Shown here: positions 23,444-33,789 of the stretch, piece after piece
How positions within the stretch are numbered: the stretch's first letter is position 1
How the letters are laid out: every line of letters starts with the position of its first letter
Assembly (NCBI RefSeq): GCF_019393635.1
Contig: NC_057861.1
Location: 381,493,315-381,557,314 of the forward strand
Direction of reading: 5' to 3'
Source: Dromiciops gliroides
Lineage: Eukaryota > Chordata > Mammalia > Microbiotheria > Microbiotheriidae
DNA length: 64,000 nucleotides
Notes under the pieces: model-generated
What the model was told of the DNA's origin: nothing
What the model saw: the letters and a program-made list of their open reading frames with translations, nothing else
Database searches by the model: none
Position numbers and translations under genes: made by a program

Positions 23444-24949
23444 GAAAACATCACAAATTAAAAGAGATTTCCACCTGATAGACCCAGAGGTGGGCTATGG
23501 TGACCACACCAGGGCATCTTAGGTCAGAAAATACTAAGAGGTCACCATGCTTTCACCTGGGGCATATTGTCCAACATGGAGCACCAATGATAAAGATACC
23601 AGGGGTTGTTTGGAGACCATGCCATCATTTTATATTCCAGGGATTAATCTATAGACTCATGTAGGGAGAAGATTACAGATTAACACCTAATGGGCATTCT
23701 GATACAGCCTTATTTACCAAACAAAAGTGGGCCCCAGCATGATGATATAGCCCCAGTTTGTTACAAATCAATAACAACCTGAATGATCTTGTAAATCCAA
23801 TAATGCTTTGTGAAAGGGACCACATATGATTTTGAAAATCAACAAAGAATTCTCAAAAGGCAAATTTGTGATCAGCAGCACAAATGCAGTTGCATATGCT
23901 AATCTACACCTGCCACAGTAAATAGTACAATAGCAGGTATTTAATAAATATTTGCTGAGTTGAATTTAATGATAAGTATCCTGAACGATGCAACTCCATT
24001 AGTCTTTCAAACCTGTTGTTAGATGAGGCAAATCCTTAGTCATTTTTCAAAAGGATCTTTTCATCTAATTATTCTGCTACACACTTTTTATCCCCCATGA
24101 GGTAAAGGTGATCAACTAAATTTGGCATGTAGAAAGATTTGGTCAGGGGGACAATCAAGAGGATTGAAGACATGTCATTGAAGACAGGCGCAGTGTAACT
24201 CAGGCTGCTACAATGGATGCATTCCTCCACGCTTCTTGGCGGGGTAGGATGACCTAGCACAATGAGTTCAGTAAATGAGCGATGGTGTGAGGAGACAGTG
24301 TATTTCCTCACACTTCCTTACACCCCCTTTAGCCCTTTTTCTGAAGCTATCAACCAGGGAGGCAATTAGTACCAGTTACAGTGGTGGTCTGGTGACATGG
24401 ACAGCTATTCGCTAGCAAATAGACCAATTCATTTCATCCAGGTCACTGAACAATCATCTGATCATAAGGACTTTTAGTCAATGCCAAACTGAACTGCATT
24501 TGAACTATTGACCTAATTGTGAGTGGTCATCTATCATTGCCATTGCTATTCAGTCACCCATACAGACATTATGTGGAAGATAAATATGATACCCTCCAGA
24601 ATGAATTAGGAGTTTTATTCTAAATATAAACATATATATATATATGTTATTCTTGAGCATACAAAATAATTAAATTTAAAAGGAAGGGATATCAGATTTT
24701 ACATATCCTCAATCCATTTTTATCTTTCTGATTTCATTACATTTAGAAAGTATCTACTGAAGGAAGCCTACATGGCAATATTTGTCACTTCTCTAGCCCA
24801 GTTTTGTTCAGGACTTTAAACTTTTTTCTGTTTTAAATGGGGGAGAAGGAAAAAAGGAAAGAAAAAACTAGAAAAGGAAGAAGATCAGAGTTAAAAGAAG
24901 ATAATCGTGTATTCTTAGTACTCCTTCTCCCTTTCTCCTTCTCAGTCTC
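23444..24949. other. Unassigned sequence, possibly old dispersed repeat
   Basis: An L2 tail (plus strand) lies at about 23,925-23,975 ('aggtatttaataaatatttg'). The block 24,050-24,480 is locally GC- and CpG-richer than its surroundings and carries an 80-codon minus-strand frame (24,069-24,311) that I do not recognise. A short TA run sits at 24,633-24,645. Confidence 0.4.
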
Positions 24950-25690
24950 CTTTGCTAAATCTTCATCCAAGTCACACCTATTAACTATAAAGGTCCCTTA
25001 GGGCTCTGACCTGGGCCCTGTTTTCTTCTTCCTCTACACTGTTTCACTTAGTGACTTCATCAGCTCCCATGGATTCACTTATGATCTCTATGCGGAAATG
25101 ATTCTCAAATCTACTTATCCAGCCTCAGCCTTTCTGCTGACCTCCAGTCTCATATCCCCAACTGTCTGTTCAAAGTCTTAGATCGAATGTTTCAAAAATA
25201 TATTAAACTCAACATGTTCAAAACTAAACCCATTATCTTTCTCCACAAATTCTTCCCTCTTCCTAAATTATTTATAACTGTAGAGGGCTGTACCATCCTC
25301 CCAGAGACACAGGCTCACAACCTCCATGGTATTTTTGACTCTTTATTCCCTCTAAACCCCCAATCTATTGCCATGGACTGCTCCATTTACCTTCATAAAA
25401 TCTCTCACATATATTTCCTTCTCTCCCTTGATACAAATATCATCCTAGTTCAGGATCCCAGGATTATTACAATAGCCTACTGGTTGGTCTCTTTGACATA
25501 CATCTCTCCCCTCTCCAATCCATTCTCTACTCAGCTGTCAGAGTAATCTTCCTAAAGCACAGATCTAACCATTTAAATCATCCCCATACTCAATAAACTC
25601 CAGTGGCTTCCTATCATCTCCAGGATTAAATATAAAACCCTCAGTTTGGGATTCAGAGCCCCCTCTCAACTTTCCAGTCTGCATATAGAT

Positions 25691-25749
<59 letters not shown>

Positions 25750-26105
25750 TCTGCAATCCAATGACACTAACCCCCTTGCTGTTACTCAAAAAATACACTT
25801 CCTCTCCCAACTCTGAGCATTTTCCCTGGCTGTCTTCCATGCCTGGAATGTTCTGTGCCTCATCTGTGCCTCCTGGCTTCCCTGACTTCCCTTTGAGTCC
25901 TAGCTAAAACCAGATCTTCTACAGGAAGCTTTTCCTCATCCCTCTTGATTCTATTGCCCTCCCTCTGTTGAAAATACTCAATTTATCCTGTAAATATGTT
26001 GTTTGTACATAGTTGTTTGCAAATTTTCTCCCCCATTAGATTGTGAATTGTTTGGGGTCAGGGGCTAGCACAGTACCTGGCAAATGCTTATTGACTGAGT
26101 AACTA
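24950..26105 (+). mobile_element. L2 LINE 3' end including C-terminal ORF2 remnant
   Basis: The longest L2 in the window, about 1.15 kb. The frame at 25,187-25,546 still shows the phrases of the L2 reverse-transcriptase C terminus: CTILPETQAHNLHGIFDSLF, then NPQSIAMDCSIYLHKISHI, then LSLDTNIILVQ. The non-coding 3' part follows, with 'agagtaatcttcctaaagc', 'cagtggcttcctatcatct', 'gcctggaatgttctgtgcc', 'tctacaggaagcttttcct' and 'gcacagtacctggcaaatgc'. A (CA)27 run is embedded at 25,693-25,746. Degraded and 5' truncated; no function. Confidence 0.85.
25693..25746. repeat. (CA)27 microsatellite inside the L2
   Basis: 54 bases of perfect CA, the longest uninterrupted CA run in the window. It splits the L2 between 'gcatatagatct' and 'gactctgcaatcc'. 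Confidence 0.95.
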
Positions 26106-26129
26106 ACAAGAAAAGGAGAGGTATAATTC

Positions 26130-26245
26130 AATTCAATTCAATAAATGTATATTAAGCACATGCCATGCATCAGACACTGAAATGAAAATACAAAGACAAA
26201 ACCAAAAAGGGTTCCTGCTCTGAAAGACCTTATATTCCACTTAAC
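26130..26245 (-). mobile_element. L2 3' tail, minus strand
   Basis: 'tcaataaatgtatattaagc', 'gccatgcatcagacactg', 'ttcctgctctgaaagacctt' are the reversed L2 end. Together with the preceding plus-strand L2, the two tails meet tail to tail. Confidence 0.7.
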
Positions 26246-26317
26246 TAAGTAACTAAGGCTTCAGATCAATAAAAATTGTTCATTTTCTTGTTTTCATATT
26301 TAGATGTGCCAAGAGAA

Positions 26318-26500
26318 ATGGCTTCCTATAGTTGAAAGAATTTTGGATTTCAATTCTGAGGATTTGTTTTCAAATCCTGCATCTCAATGATTACCTTTGT
26401 GACCTTTGGAAAGTCACTCTTCCTCTCTGGGCCTCAGTTGTTTCATCTGTAAAATAAGGAAGGCTATAATAGCTAATCTCTAAAACATCTCCAAACGATA
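26318..26500 (+). mobile_element. MIR SINE, plus strand
   Basis: 'ttttcaaatcctgcatctc', 'gtgacctttggaaagtcac', 'gggcctcagttgtttcatc' in MIR order. Confidence 0.75.
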
Positions 26501-26534
26501 AATCTTATGAAACCTACCAATGAGTGACAACCTA

Positions 26535-27260
26535 TTCAGAGGCAGCATAGTATAGTGCCTAGAGGAATGAATTAGAAGTCAAAGGCCTCAGGTTCAAGTC
26601 CTGGCTTTTAAACACTGTGGGGACCAATTTTTTAATTGGGGAGTGCCAGCTAAGCGGCTCGACGCAATATTGGGGCAAGGAAGGAGACTGGCAGCCTCCC
26701 TCAAAACAGAACAAGATTTATTTTAACAAGAACGAACTTAAAAAAAGAAAAAACACAAACAGGATCAGTAGGATCAAGGGAAAGGAAATAAAATGGGGAA
26801 AGGGAAATTATAATACCTGAAAAAATACCACTGCCCAGGAATCAGCTGAAAATACGCAGCAGAACTCCTGTCGCTCTCCAGCTTCCCCCTGGAATGCCCA
26901 ATTCTCCTCCCCCAAACCTAGAAACACCCCACAGAGTCCCAGTCAATGGGATGGCCACTCTGACAGTCACATGACTGCCCTCACTAAGCTTCCAATCATT
27001 ATAATTTTGCCAGGCCCATGTAGGCTTCGGTGGTGATGACGTGAGGTGCCAGAGCCCTGGCAAAGGCTACAACCAGTGGGTGGAGCACCGTGCAGTTGCG
27101 GAGTCCCAGGCCAGTGCGCCCGGAGGCATAAAAACCTCAAATAACAATTAATTCTTTACAACGCTTCACTTTACTTTCTAGACCTCAGTCCCTCCATTAG
27201 CAACTTGATGAAATTAGACTAGATGAAGTCTCTCCCAATTTTAACATTCCACCATAGATA
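26535..27260 (+). mobile_element. Old MIR/CORE SINE split by a solo LTR
   Basis: Left half 26,535-26,615 ('ggcagcatagtatagtgcc', 'ggttcaagtcctggc') and right half 27,161-27,260 ('gcttcactttactttctag', 'acctcagtccctcc', 'ttagactagatgaag') read as one SINE once the LTR between them is ignored. The LTR is therefore younger than this SINE. Confidence 0.7.
26616..27160 (-). mobile_element. Solo LTR of an endogenous retrovirus (fossil)
   Basis: 545-bp element with TG...CA ends, read on the minus strand because AATAAA followed by a T/G-rich stretch lies near its right-hand (3') end there, and the end is '...ggtccccaca' as in many retroviral LTRs. Flanked by a candidate 4-bp target duplication (26,612-26,615 and 27,161-27,164, differing at one base). 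A 4-bp duplication suggests an ERV1-type element. No internal gag/pol/env sequence adjoins it. A related copy lies at 49.2 kb. The frames within it are not genes. Confidence 0.78.
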
Positions 27261-27332
27261 AAAATTTCATGTAAAGTTTCACCGTCCATCTACAGTAGAG
27301 AGAAGGAAGGAAAGAGAAAAAACAAAAACCAT

Positions 27333-27535
27333 TTATTAAGACTTACTATGTGCCAAGCACTCTTTCTGAGCCTCATAATAATAGTGGAAGGTAGGTACTA
27401 CTCTTATCCTCATTCTAAAGTTAAGGAAAAACTGAGGCACAGAGAGGTTATATAACTTGTCCAGGGTCACACAGCCAGTAAATGTCTGAAGTAGCATCTG
27501 AACTCAGGTCTTCCTGATTTCAGACCCATGCCACC
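27333..27535 (-). mobile_element. MIR SINE, near full length, minus strand
   Basis: 'aagacttactatgtgccaag', 'aggaaaaactgaggcac', 'cagggtcacacagccag', 'ctgaactcaggtcttcc' follow the whole reversed MIR. Confidence 0.8.
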
Positions 27536-27811
27536 TAGTGACCTCAGCCACCAGGAAATGATCATGGAAGAATAGAGGTGGAAAATTCTAAATATCAAAG
27601 AAGCAGACAGTGCTGTATTATTAGTATACCCACTTTAGATAGATATTCTGCTTTCTTGAGCAGATGTGGGGAATGGCTAGAATGCATTTCCCAAACTGTC
27701 CCTAAGGAATACCTACCAGCGATTCATCTAATTGGGCAATGGATATCTTTGCTGCTCTAAGCAAATGAAGATAACTCTCTAGATCAAAGAAAAGAAACAA
27801 GTGTCCTGTTC

Positions 27812-28056
27812 TTCCTTCCTTCCTCCCTTCTTCCCTCCCTCTTTCCTTCCCTCCTTCTCTTTTCTTTCCTTTTTTTTAATAATAATAAACATTTTTATTT
27901 AAAGTTTTGAGTTACAAGTTCTATCCTTCCTTCCCTCCCTCCCCTACCCTCTCCCTGATGTAGTAAGCAATTCTCTCTTTCTTCCTTCCTTCCTTCCTTC
28001 CTTCCTTCCTTCCTTCCTTCCTTCCTTCCTTCCTTCCTTCCTTCCTTCCTTTCTTT
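27812..28056. repeat. CT-rich block: (TTCC)n plus a LINE 3' end
   Basis: Pyrimidine-rich 27,812-27,875. Then at about 27,876-27,975 comes a marsupial LINE-type 3' end read in reverse ('aataataataaacatttt', 'ttaaagttttgagttac'). Finally a near-perfect (TTCC)n of about 18 units from 27,980 to 28,052. The tetranucleotide run probably grew from the 'ccttccctccctccc' part of the LINE tail. Confidence 0.7.
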
Positions 28057-29164
28057 TAGTCAAGGTTGAATTATCAAAGCTTTGCCAGAAGGGGAGGGGG
28101 AAGGAGTAATAAGAATATTACAGTGCCATCTGCATTTCCTCAAATTGGCTTTTTTATTTACTTGTTTGAATCTAATACCCTTCATTTTTTTCTTTATTAA
28201 AAAAAGGGATCTATAGCTCATGGTATGCTGTGCTATGAGAAGCTAAAATTACAAAAAACGTTTGTTTTCTACAGTGGTCAGTCCATCGCACAAGGTGATG
28301 TTCTGGTAAAAGAAGCTGAGTAACAGATGTTAATGTGCCATCCGAAGCAGATGCAGTGCAGCCTCTCTGACAGGCTCTCTTTTAGAAGTCCTCTTTGAAC
28401 TACAGGATTTCAGGATCTTAGTGGCTCATCATGCCAAACAGGGAAAGAAATGTTCCTTCCTCTTCCCCTGTCAGCCATGACTACCCTTAATGAGATTCAG
28501 TTTTGGTTCATGCCATGTCAGTAGATGCTGTGAGGGAACTGGGAACTATTTTCCTTGGTATGGGCTTTATATTGTAGCAAATCAACCATTTTATGTATAA
28601 AATTATATTTATTGTTTTCTAAATTTACCCCAAAAAAGAATTCTCTGAAGTAGATGGAGGCTTCTATTTTACAGATAAGGAAATTAAGTCTTGGGGACAA
28701 TAAATACTTGCCCCTTAATAAAACAGCATAGAACTGAAAAGAGAAAGAATGCTTTAAAAGGCAACTCCTTCATGCCATTGTCTTAAAGAAAATGAAGTGC
28801 TCCCAGAAATCCCTGAAATATACTTTGTGAAAAGGAAATTTAAAGAGGAAAAATACACAAATATAGAGTTATATGTATGAACTTGTGGTTTTAAGATTTT
28901 AAGATAGCTATGTATCGGTAGTTGAAGCAAGGAATGATGCCCATTAACTGAAATCCAGCTCTCATTTGAAGTTCAGTTATATGTCACATGGGGAGAGAAA
29001 GGGATTTATCTAAATGTGTTTTTTGTTTTAGGAAAGACTCCTCAGTAAAAGGAGTAGTGAGACATTCATAAATGCTATCAAATTTATTCTGTAAATGAAA
29101 TGCCAAATCTAAGAGTGCAGGAAAATATTCTTTACATACTTCCCCGAAAGATAATGTGATAACA
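28057..29164. other. Gene-free unique sequence
   Basis: No assignable repeat; frames are short. The stretch 28,200-28,520 is free of low complexity and could be worth a conservation check. Confidence 0.45.
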
Positions 29165-29405
29165 TGCAACTTTTCCTGGACTTGGAGTCAGAAAAGACCT
29201 GGGTAGATTCAGTTCTTGTCTCTGCTGCTTACTTGCCAACCATGAGCTCAGTTCCCTTTAGCCCTAGTTTCCTCATCTGTAAAATGGAATGATAGTAATA
29301 GCAATTACCCCCCCAGGACTGTCATGAGGATTAAACAACAGAGTTGATATAAGCCACTTAGCAATCTTTAAAGTGTTATGTGAATCCCACCCATTATTAA
29401 TAGAA
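29165..29405 (+). mobile_element. MIR SINE, plus strand, near full length
   Basis: 'gacttggagtcagaaaagac', 'tagtttcctcatctgtaaaatgg', 'gactgtcatgaggatt' and 'taaagtgttatgtgaa' are in order. Confidence 0.8.
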
Positions 29406-29672
29406 AGCACATAAATAACTTTTCCCCTTTTCTCTTGCTTCCCATTCAGGAGCATATTTTACTAAAATATATTTTTGGCACAAAAGTTCATAATGTAAGA
29501 CAGATATTAAAGGTAGATCCATGATATGGAATCTAAGTACTTATAATAAAGATATATTAAGTCTCTATTATCTGTAATGAGCTATATTGGGAGTTGGGGA
29601 ATTACACAGATAAATATGATTGAATCTGATAATGATAGCATTTTATAAATGTTAAATAAAGCACTATATATG

Positions 29673-29725
29673 TATTATCATCATCACCATCTTCATCATC
29701 ATCATCGTTATTGTTATTATTATTA
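29673..29725. repeat. (ATC)n(ATT)n triplet repeat
   Basis: Follows a MIR-like tail phrase ('ttttataaatgttaaataaag'), the usual birthplace of ATT repeats. Confidence 0.75.
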
Positions 29726-29789
29726 ACTATCCCCAGTCTCCCTTCACTGAAGTCCTAGTCTAATGCCTCACTGGGTTCTTAATGACTAA

Positions 29790-29838
29790 GCCAGGAAAGA
29801 ATAAACAAAAGAAAGAGAAAGAAAGAAAGTGAAAGAAA
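29790..29838. repeat. GAAA-rich simple repeat
   Basis: Purine-only stretch of gaaa units. Confidence 0.75.
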
Positions 29839-30102
29839 GGTCCCATGTATAGAGCTTTTTATATGTACCTTCTGAGAATCAGTCTAGCAAAGAGGGGATA
29901 GCCTCATCAATGGAAGGCTGAACACAGAGATTAATTTTGAGGACCAGGGTGTGGTGAGGCACACCAGTGTATGAAGACTATCTAACATGGCATGGAGACA
30001 TAAGAATCTGCAACAGTAGAAGTAACACATATGCAGATAAAATGATGGATCTTTTGAAACCTCTTACCTTCGAGGAACTTATAACTTCTTGGGACAGACT
30101 GC

Positions 30103-30238
30103 CTTTTTGTGCGGAGCAATGAGGGTTAAGTGACTTGCCCAGGGTCACACAGCTAATAAATGTCAAGTGTCTGAGGCTGGATTTGAACTCAGGTCCTCCT
30201 GAATCCAGGGCCAGTGCTTTATGCACTGCTCCACCTAG
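30103..30238 (-). mobile_element. WSINE1 SINE, minus strand, tail lost
   Basis: Core and box B are clear ('gggtcacacagctaataaatg', 'tttgaactcaggtcctcct'). The head end is 'ccacctagct', and at the other end only a five-base T run remains in place of a poly(A) tail. No target-site duplication could be read. Confidence 0.85.
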
Positions 30239-30598
30239 CTTTGTTTTTATTATAAACTTAACATTTCAACAAATATTCCAAAACTTAACCAATATTAAAT
30301 AATCACACATAAAACCACAAACCACAAATCATATATGATTAATTTTTGAATAGTCTATATAAACCTTAAGTAAATAACAATATTTGCCAACATGCACATA
30401 CATACAAGTATGTATGCATGAATACACATACAGCTATATCTACATACGAATATAATGAATGTCCCAAAAGTCTTAGTCTAATTTTAAGTTATTAAGGCTT
30501 AAAGTTTCCATCAGTCCTAGCAGCATATCTCTCATAATCTGTCTTGACTACAGTCTCATCCATGCTATCCACAAGCCATTAAACCTTAACACTGAACT
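30239..30598. other. Gene-free unique AT-rich sequence
   Basis: Contains ca/ta-rich phrases at 30,390-30,450 and nothing else. Confidence 0.45.
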
Positions 30599-30725
30599 GT
30601 TATATATGTATATGTGTGTATGCACATATGTATGTATATATGTATATATATGTGCATGTGCATATACATATGTATTACATGTGCACATGTACTATTATAG
30701 TATATATATGTATATACTATATATG
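30599..30725. repeat. TA/TG/CA microsatellite
   Basis: About 125 bases of tatatgta/tgtgcatg units containing several local palindromes (for example tatagtatatatatgtatatacta). Confidence 0.85.
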
Positions 30726-30730
30726 AAAAA

Positions 30731-31065
30731 TCTTATTGAATCCTCAAAATACTGTGAAATGGATGTTAAATGATCCCCAATTAAGAACTTGAAGCTATAA
30801 GAGGTTAAGTGATTTGCCTAGGATCACATTGATAATGTCTAAGACAGGGGCAGCTAGGTGGTGCAGTGGATAAAGCACCGGCCCTGGATTCAGGAGTACC
30901 TGAGTTCAAATCCGGCCTCAGACACTTAACACTTACTAGCTGTGTGACCCTGGGCAAGTCACTTAACCCCAAATGCCTTACCGATAATGTCTAAGACAGG
31001 ATTCAAATGCAAGTCTTCCTGACTCCAAGTCCAGAAGACTTTTACCCTACTATACCACTTAATTT
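30731..31065 (-). mobile_element. MIR SINE, minus strand, split by a WSINE1
   Basis: Left part 30,731-30,847 ('gctataagaggttaagtgat', 'cctaggatcacattgata'); right part 31,000-31,065 ('attcaaatgcaagtcttcc', 'gactccaagtccag'). Confidence 0.78.
30848..30982 (+). mobile_element. WSINE1 SINE with perfect TSD but no poly(A)
   Basis: Flanked by a perfect 17-bp duplication gataatgtctaagacag at 30,831-30,847 and 30,983-30,999. The body is full length and close to consensus (A subtype, 'ggagtacctg' variant) but ends 'gccttacc' with no A tail. The retroposition signature is otherwise complete, so the tail was either lost later or never made. Confidence 0.93.
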
Positions 31066-31200
31066 CCTAATAATAATAATGACAAAATGTAGTTTGCTTT
31101 TGTGATTCCTTTTCATTTCTTTCTCTCCTAGATATGAAGAAAACTATGACTTCCAGAAGAGGAGTAGAAAGTCCTGTGAGATCAAATGAGGAGATAACTT

Positions 31201-31331
31201 TTTTTGGGGGGGGGGGCAATGAAGGTTAGGTGACTTGCCCAGAGTCACACAGCTGGTAAGTGTCAAGTGTCTGAGGCTGGATTTGAACTCAGGTCCTCCT
31301 GAATCACGGGTCGGTGCCTTATCCAGTGCAC
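31201..31331 (-). mobile_element. WSINE1 SINE, 5' truncated, minus strand
   Basis: 12-bp duplication aggagataactt at 31,189-31,200 and 31,332-31,343. The head stops at 'gtgcactggataaggcacc', about 20 bases short of the usual 5' end. The tail is T8 followed by G11 in the plus-strand reading. Confidence 0.9.
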
Positions 31332-31364
31332 AGGAGATAACTTCTAGTTGTGAGAGGAAGGTCA

Positions 31365-31760
31365 AGGATGGCTTCCCAGAGCAGTAAGCATTTCAAGAAT
31401 GGGCAGAATGCAAACAGATAGAGATAGGTAGATTGAAGGATAAGTAGTTCATACTTAATTTGATGAAAAATGTAAAATGATTTAGCAAGTCAATGAAGAT
31501 GTTTGAGCATGGTCATGATTTGATCTTCCTGTGTAACAGGAAGATGAATCTGACAGTCATGTTAGGAAGGGAGAATCCAAAAGGCATGAACTAAGACATT
31601 AACAATACAAAAGGGGGGGAGGAAGATGTGAGGAAAATTGTGGAGATCAAATACTAAGACATTGTAGCAGTAGCCAGTACTCCAGAGTTCCCCAAAGAAG
31701 TCGGGATTGAAGACAAATATCTTAATTCAAAGATCATCACATAAAAGTCTGGTAAGAAAA
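31365..31760 (-). mobile_element. L2 LINE, internal 3' segment, minus strand
   Basis: 'ggcttcccagagcagtaag', 'atttgatcttcctgtg', 'cattgtagcagtagccag' match the part of L2 that lies upstream of its tail. Strongly decayed. Confidence 0.5.
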
Positions 31761-31807
31761 TGTGAGGATTTCAGTGCATTGAAAGTTATATGTGGGATAA
31801 CAGTGTG

Positions 31808-31921
31808 ATATAGTCAGTCAATAAATATTTATTAAGCCCCTACTATGTACCATTCACTGTGCTAACCACTGCAGATACAAATATAGGAGTATGCCCTCTA
31901 GGAGTATACCATCTAATGGGG
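31808..31921 (-). mobile_element. L2 3' tail, minus strand
   Basis: 'aaatatttattaagcccctactatg' region, 'ccattcactgtgctaacc', 'ccatctaatgggg'. Followed to about 32,160 by a G/C-richer stretch that is probably part of an old composite repeat; its 68-codon frame is not a recognised gene. Confidence 0.7.
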
Positions 31922-32219
31922 CAAAATGACTCACAAAATGAAACTGAAAAGGGAGGAGGAAGGAGGAAGGGACCTACCTGCACCTAGTGCAGGAGAGAGG
32001 CAAGTCCAAGGGAGCATAGCAGAGATGGCCGACCCTAAGCACCTTCCTTACATCGAGGTTCTGGGAGGGCTCTCTCCTCTGCCCTCCAATCAGAGGGGCC
32101 CCAAGGGCAGAGAGCATGAATTCCAGGGCTAATATAATCTTGCAGATTGAAGAGGAGGTTCTTGGGACATAAGGGACGTGTCCAAAGGAAGACAGCTGGG
32201 TTGCAAATTAGGAGAACAT

Positions 32220-33110
32220 AGAATCCAAGAAAACTAAATCGGCCTTAGTGTACATTAAAAGAGTCATAGTGGGATGTGATAGTGTCACTCTATTCTTTTC
32301 TGATCAAACTACACCTGGAATATTGTATTCTGTTCTGGGAATCATATTGTAGAAGGACATTAATAAGCTGGAGAGCATCCAGTGGAAGGCAACAAGAATG
32401 GGGAAGGGCTTCAAGTTCATGCCAAATGAGGATCTAGTGATAGAACTGAGGGATGTTTAATATGAAGAAGAAAAGACATAGAAGGTACAGGCTAACCGTC
32501 TCCAAGACTTTGGATGGTTGGGTGTAGTAACATGTGTTTGTAATCTCTGCTACCTGGGATGCTGGTGTATCACTTGACCTTGGAAATCCTGATTTGTAGT
32601 AAGGGTAAGGCAATCAGGTGTCTACACTAAGTGTGGCATCTATATAGTGACCCTCCATGAGCTGTGGGTCACCAGATTACCTAAAGAAGGGCAAATTGCC
32701 TGGGAGAAGGTCAAAACTCTCATACTAATCTGTAGTACGATTGGATTAGCAAACAGCTCCTGTTACTTACAGCCTAGGAGAGATAGACCCAATCTCAATT
32801 GAAAAAAAAAAATTGAAGGGTTGTCATGAGAAGGAAGGATTAGATTTGTTCTATTTGGCTTTAAATGGCAGAACAAGGAATGATATGTGGAAATTGCAAA
32901 TCACCAAATTTAGATTTGATGCAAAGGGAAGAAACTTCAGGAAAATTAGAGCTATTTAAAAATTAGAATGGGTATTTCAGCAGGTGTTTGGTTCTCCCTT
33001 GTTGAAGGTCTTCAAGAAAAGGCTAGATGACCATTTCTTGGGCAGATCATAGTGGACGTTATTTTGTATGCAGAGATTGGACTAGTTAGCCACCAAGGTC
33101 CCTTCCAACT
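32220..33110 (+). mobile_element. L3/CR1 LINE 3' end, split by a 7SL pseudogene
   Basis: Left part: 'acacctggaatattgtattc', 'gacattaataagctggag', 'agtggaaggcaacaagaatgg'. Right part from 32,813: 'ttgaagggttgtcatgag', 'aatttagatttgatgc', 'gtcttcaagaaaaggctag', 'aaggtcccttccaactct'. The two halves are colinear CR1 3' sequence once the insert is removed. Confidence 0.85.
32515..32812 (+). pseudogene. 7SL RNA (SRP RNA) retropseudogene, plus strand
   Basis: Aligns by eye along the whole 7SL RNA: 5' Alu domain ('ggttgggtgtagtaacatg', 'gtaatctctgctacctggga', 'tatcacttga'), the S domain ('caggtgtctacactaag', 'gtggcatctatatagtgacc', 'caccagattacctaaag', 'ggtcaaaactctcatac') and the 3' Alu domain ('cagcctaggagagatag', 'cccaatctca'). 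A run of about eleven A follows. The S domain shows it comes from 7SL itself, not from a dimeric Alu. Divergence is high (roughly a quarter of sites) and the helix-8 region is shortened, so it is old and non-functional. It interrupts an L3 LINE. Confidence 0.88.
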
Positions 33111-33256
33111 CTCCCCACCACCCCCCCCAAGAAAAACTGTGTAACATAAAGCAGAGAAGAACACTGAATCTAAAGTCCAAGGACCTGAGTTTGAATTTGA
33201 GCCCTGGTATTCTTTTTGTATTCATTACCTGTGACCTGGAACAAGTAATTAACTTT

Positions 33257-33424
33257 GTTTGTTTGTTTTTTTGTGTTTTTGTTTTTTGGCTGGGCAATGG
33301 GGGTTAAGTGATTTTCCCAGGGTAACACAGCTAGTATGTGTCAAGTGTCTGAGGCCGGATTTGAACTCAGGTACTCCTGAATCCAGGGCCAGTGCTTTAT
33401 CCACTGTACCACCTAGCTGCCCCT
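33257..33424 (-). mobile_element. WSINE1 SINE, minus strand
   Basis: 14-bp duplication aagtaattaacttt at 33,243-33,256 and 33,425-33,438. The poly(A) has become a (GTTT)n-like run in the plus-strand reading. G subtype but with the 'ggagtacctg' variant. Confidence 0.92.
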
Positions 33425-33438
33425 AAGTAATTAACTTT

Positions 33439-33612
33439 TTAAAGAGTCACAGGACCATACCTTAAGAGCCAACAAAGCTCTTAGATGCCATCTAACCTAA
33501 TCCTCTCGTTGTACAAGCCAGAGAGGTTAAATAACTTGTCTAATGGCCCATAGGTAGTAAATGGAAGAACTGGAGCTTGATTTAAGGCCTCTGACTCTGA
33601 AAGCAGTTCTCT
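33439..33612 (-). mobile_element. MIR3-like SINE inside a MIR, minus strand
   Basis: 'catctaacctaatcctctc', 'gagaggttaaataacttg', 'ggagcttgatttaagg' are reversed MIR3 phrases. It sits between the WSINE1 and the right half of the plus-strand MIR. Confidence 0.65.
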
Positions 33613-33789
33613 CCTTTCTCTGAACCTCAGTTTCTTCATATGTAAAATGGAAGTATTGGACTAGATGAATTATAAAGTTCTTTCCAACTCTAAATCTAAT
33701 AATCATGCCCATATCATAGGATGGGAGGAGGTCAAAAATTGTACAATCATATAAAACAAAAGAATAGAAAGACTATTGAGGAGGAAAGG

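Larger units (their letters stand above)
33140..33712 (+). mobile_element. MIR SINE opened by two later SINEs
   Basis: Left part 33,140-33,256 ('ggacctgagtttgaatttg', 'acctgtgacctggaacaag'); right part 33,613-33,712 ('tctgaacctcagtttcttc', 'atgtaaaatggaag', 'ttctttccaactctaaat'). Between them lie a WSINE1 and an older reversed MIR3-like SINE. Confidence 0.75.

Noticed and set aside
25187-25546. 119-codon frame as a host gene
   Set aside because: Its phrases match the C-terminal part of the L2 LINE reverse transcriptase, and it is continuous with an L2 3' end.
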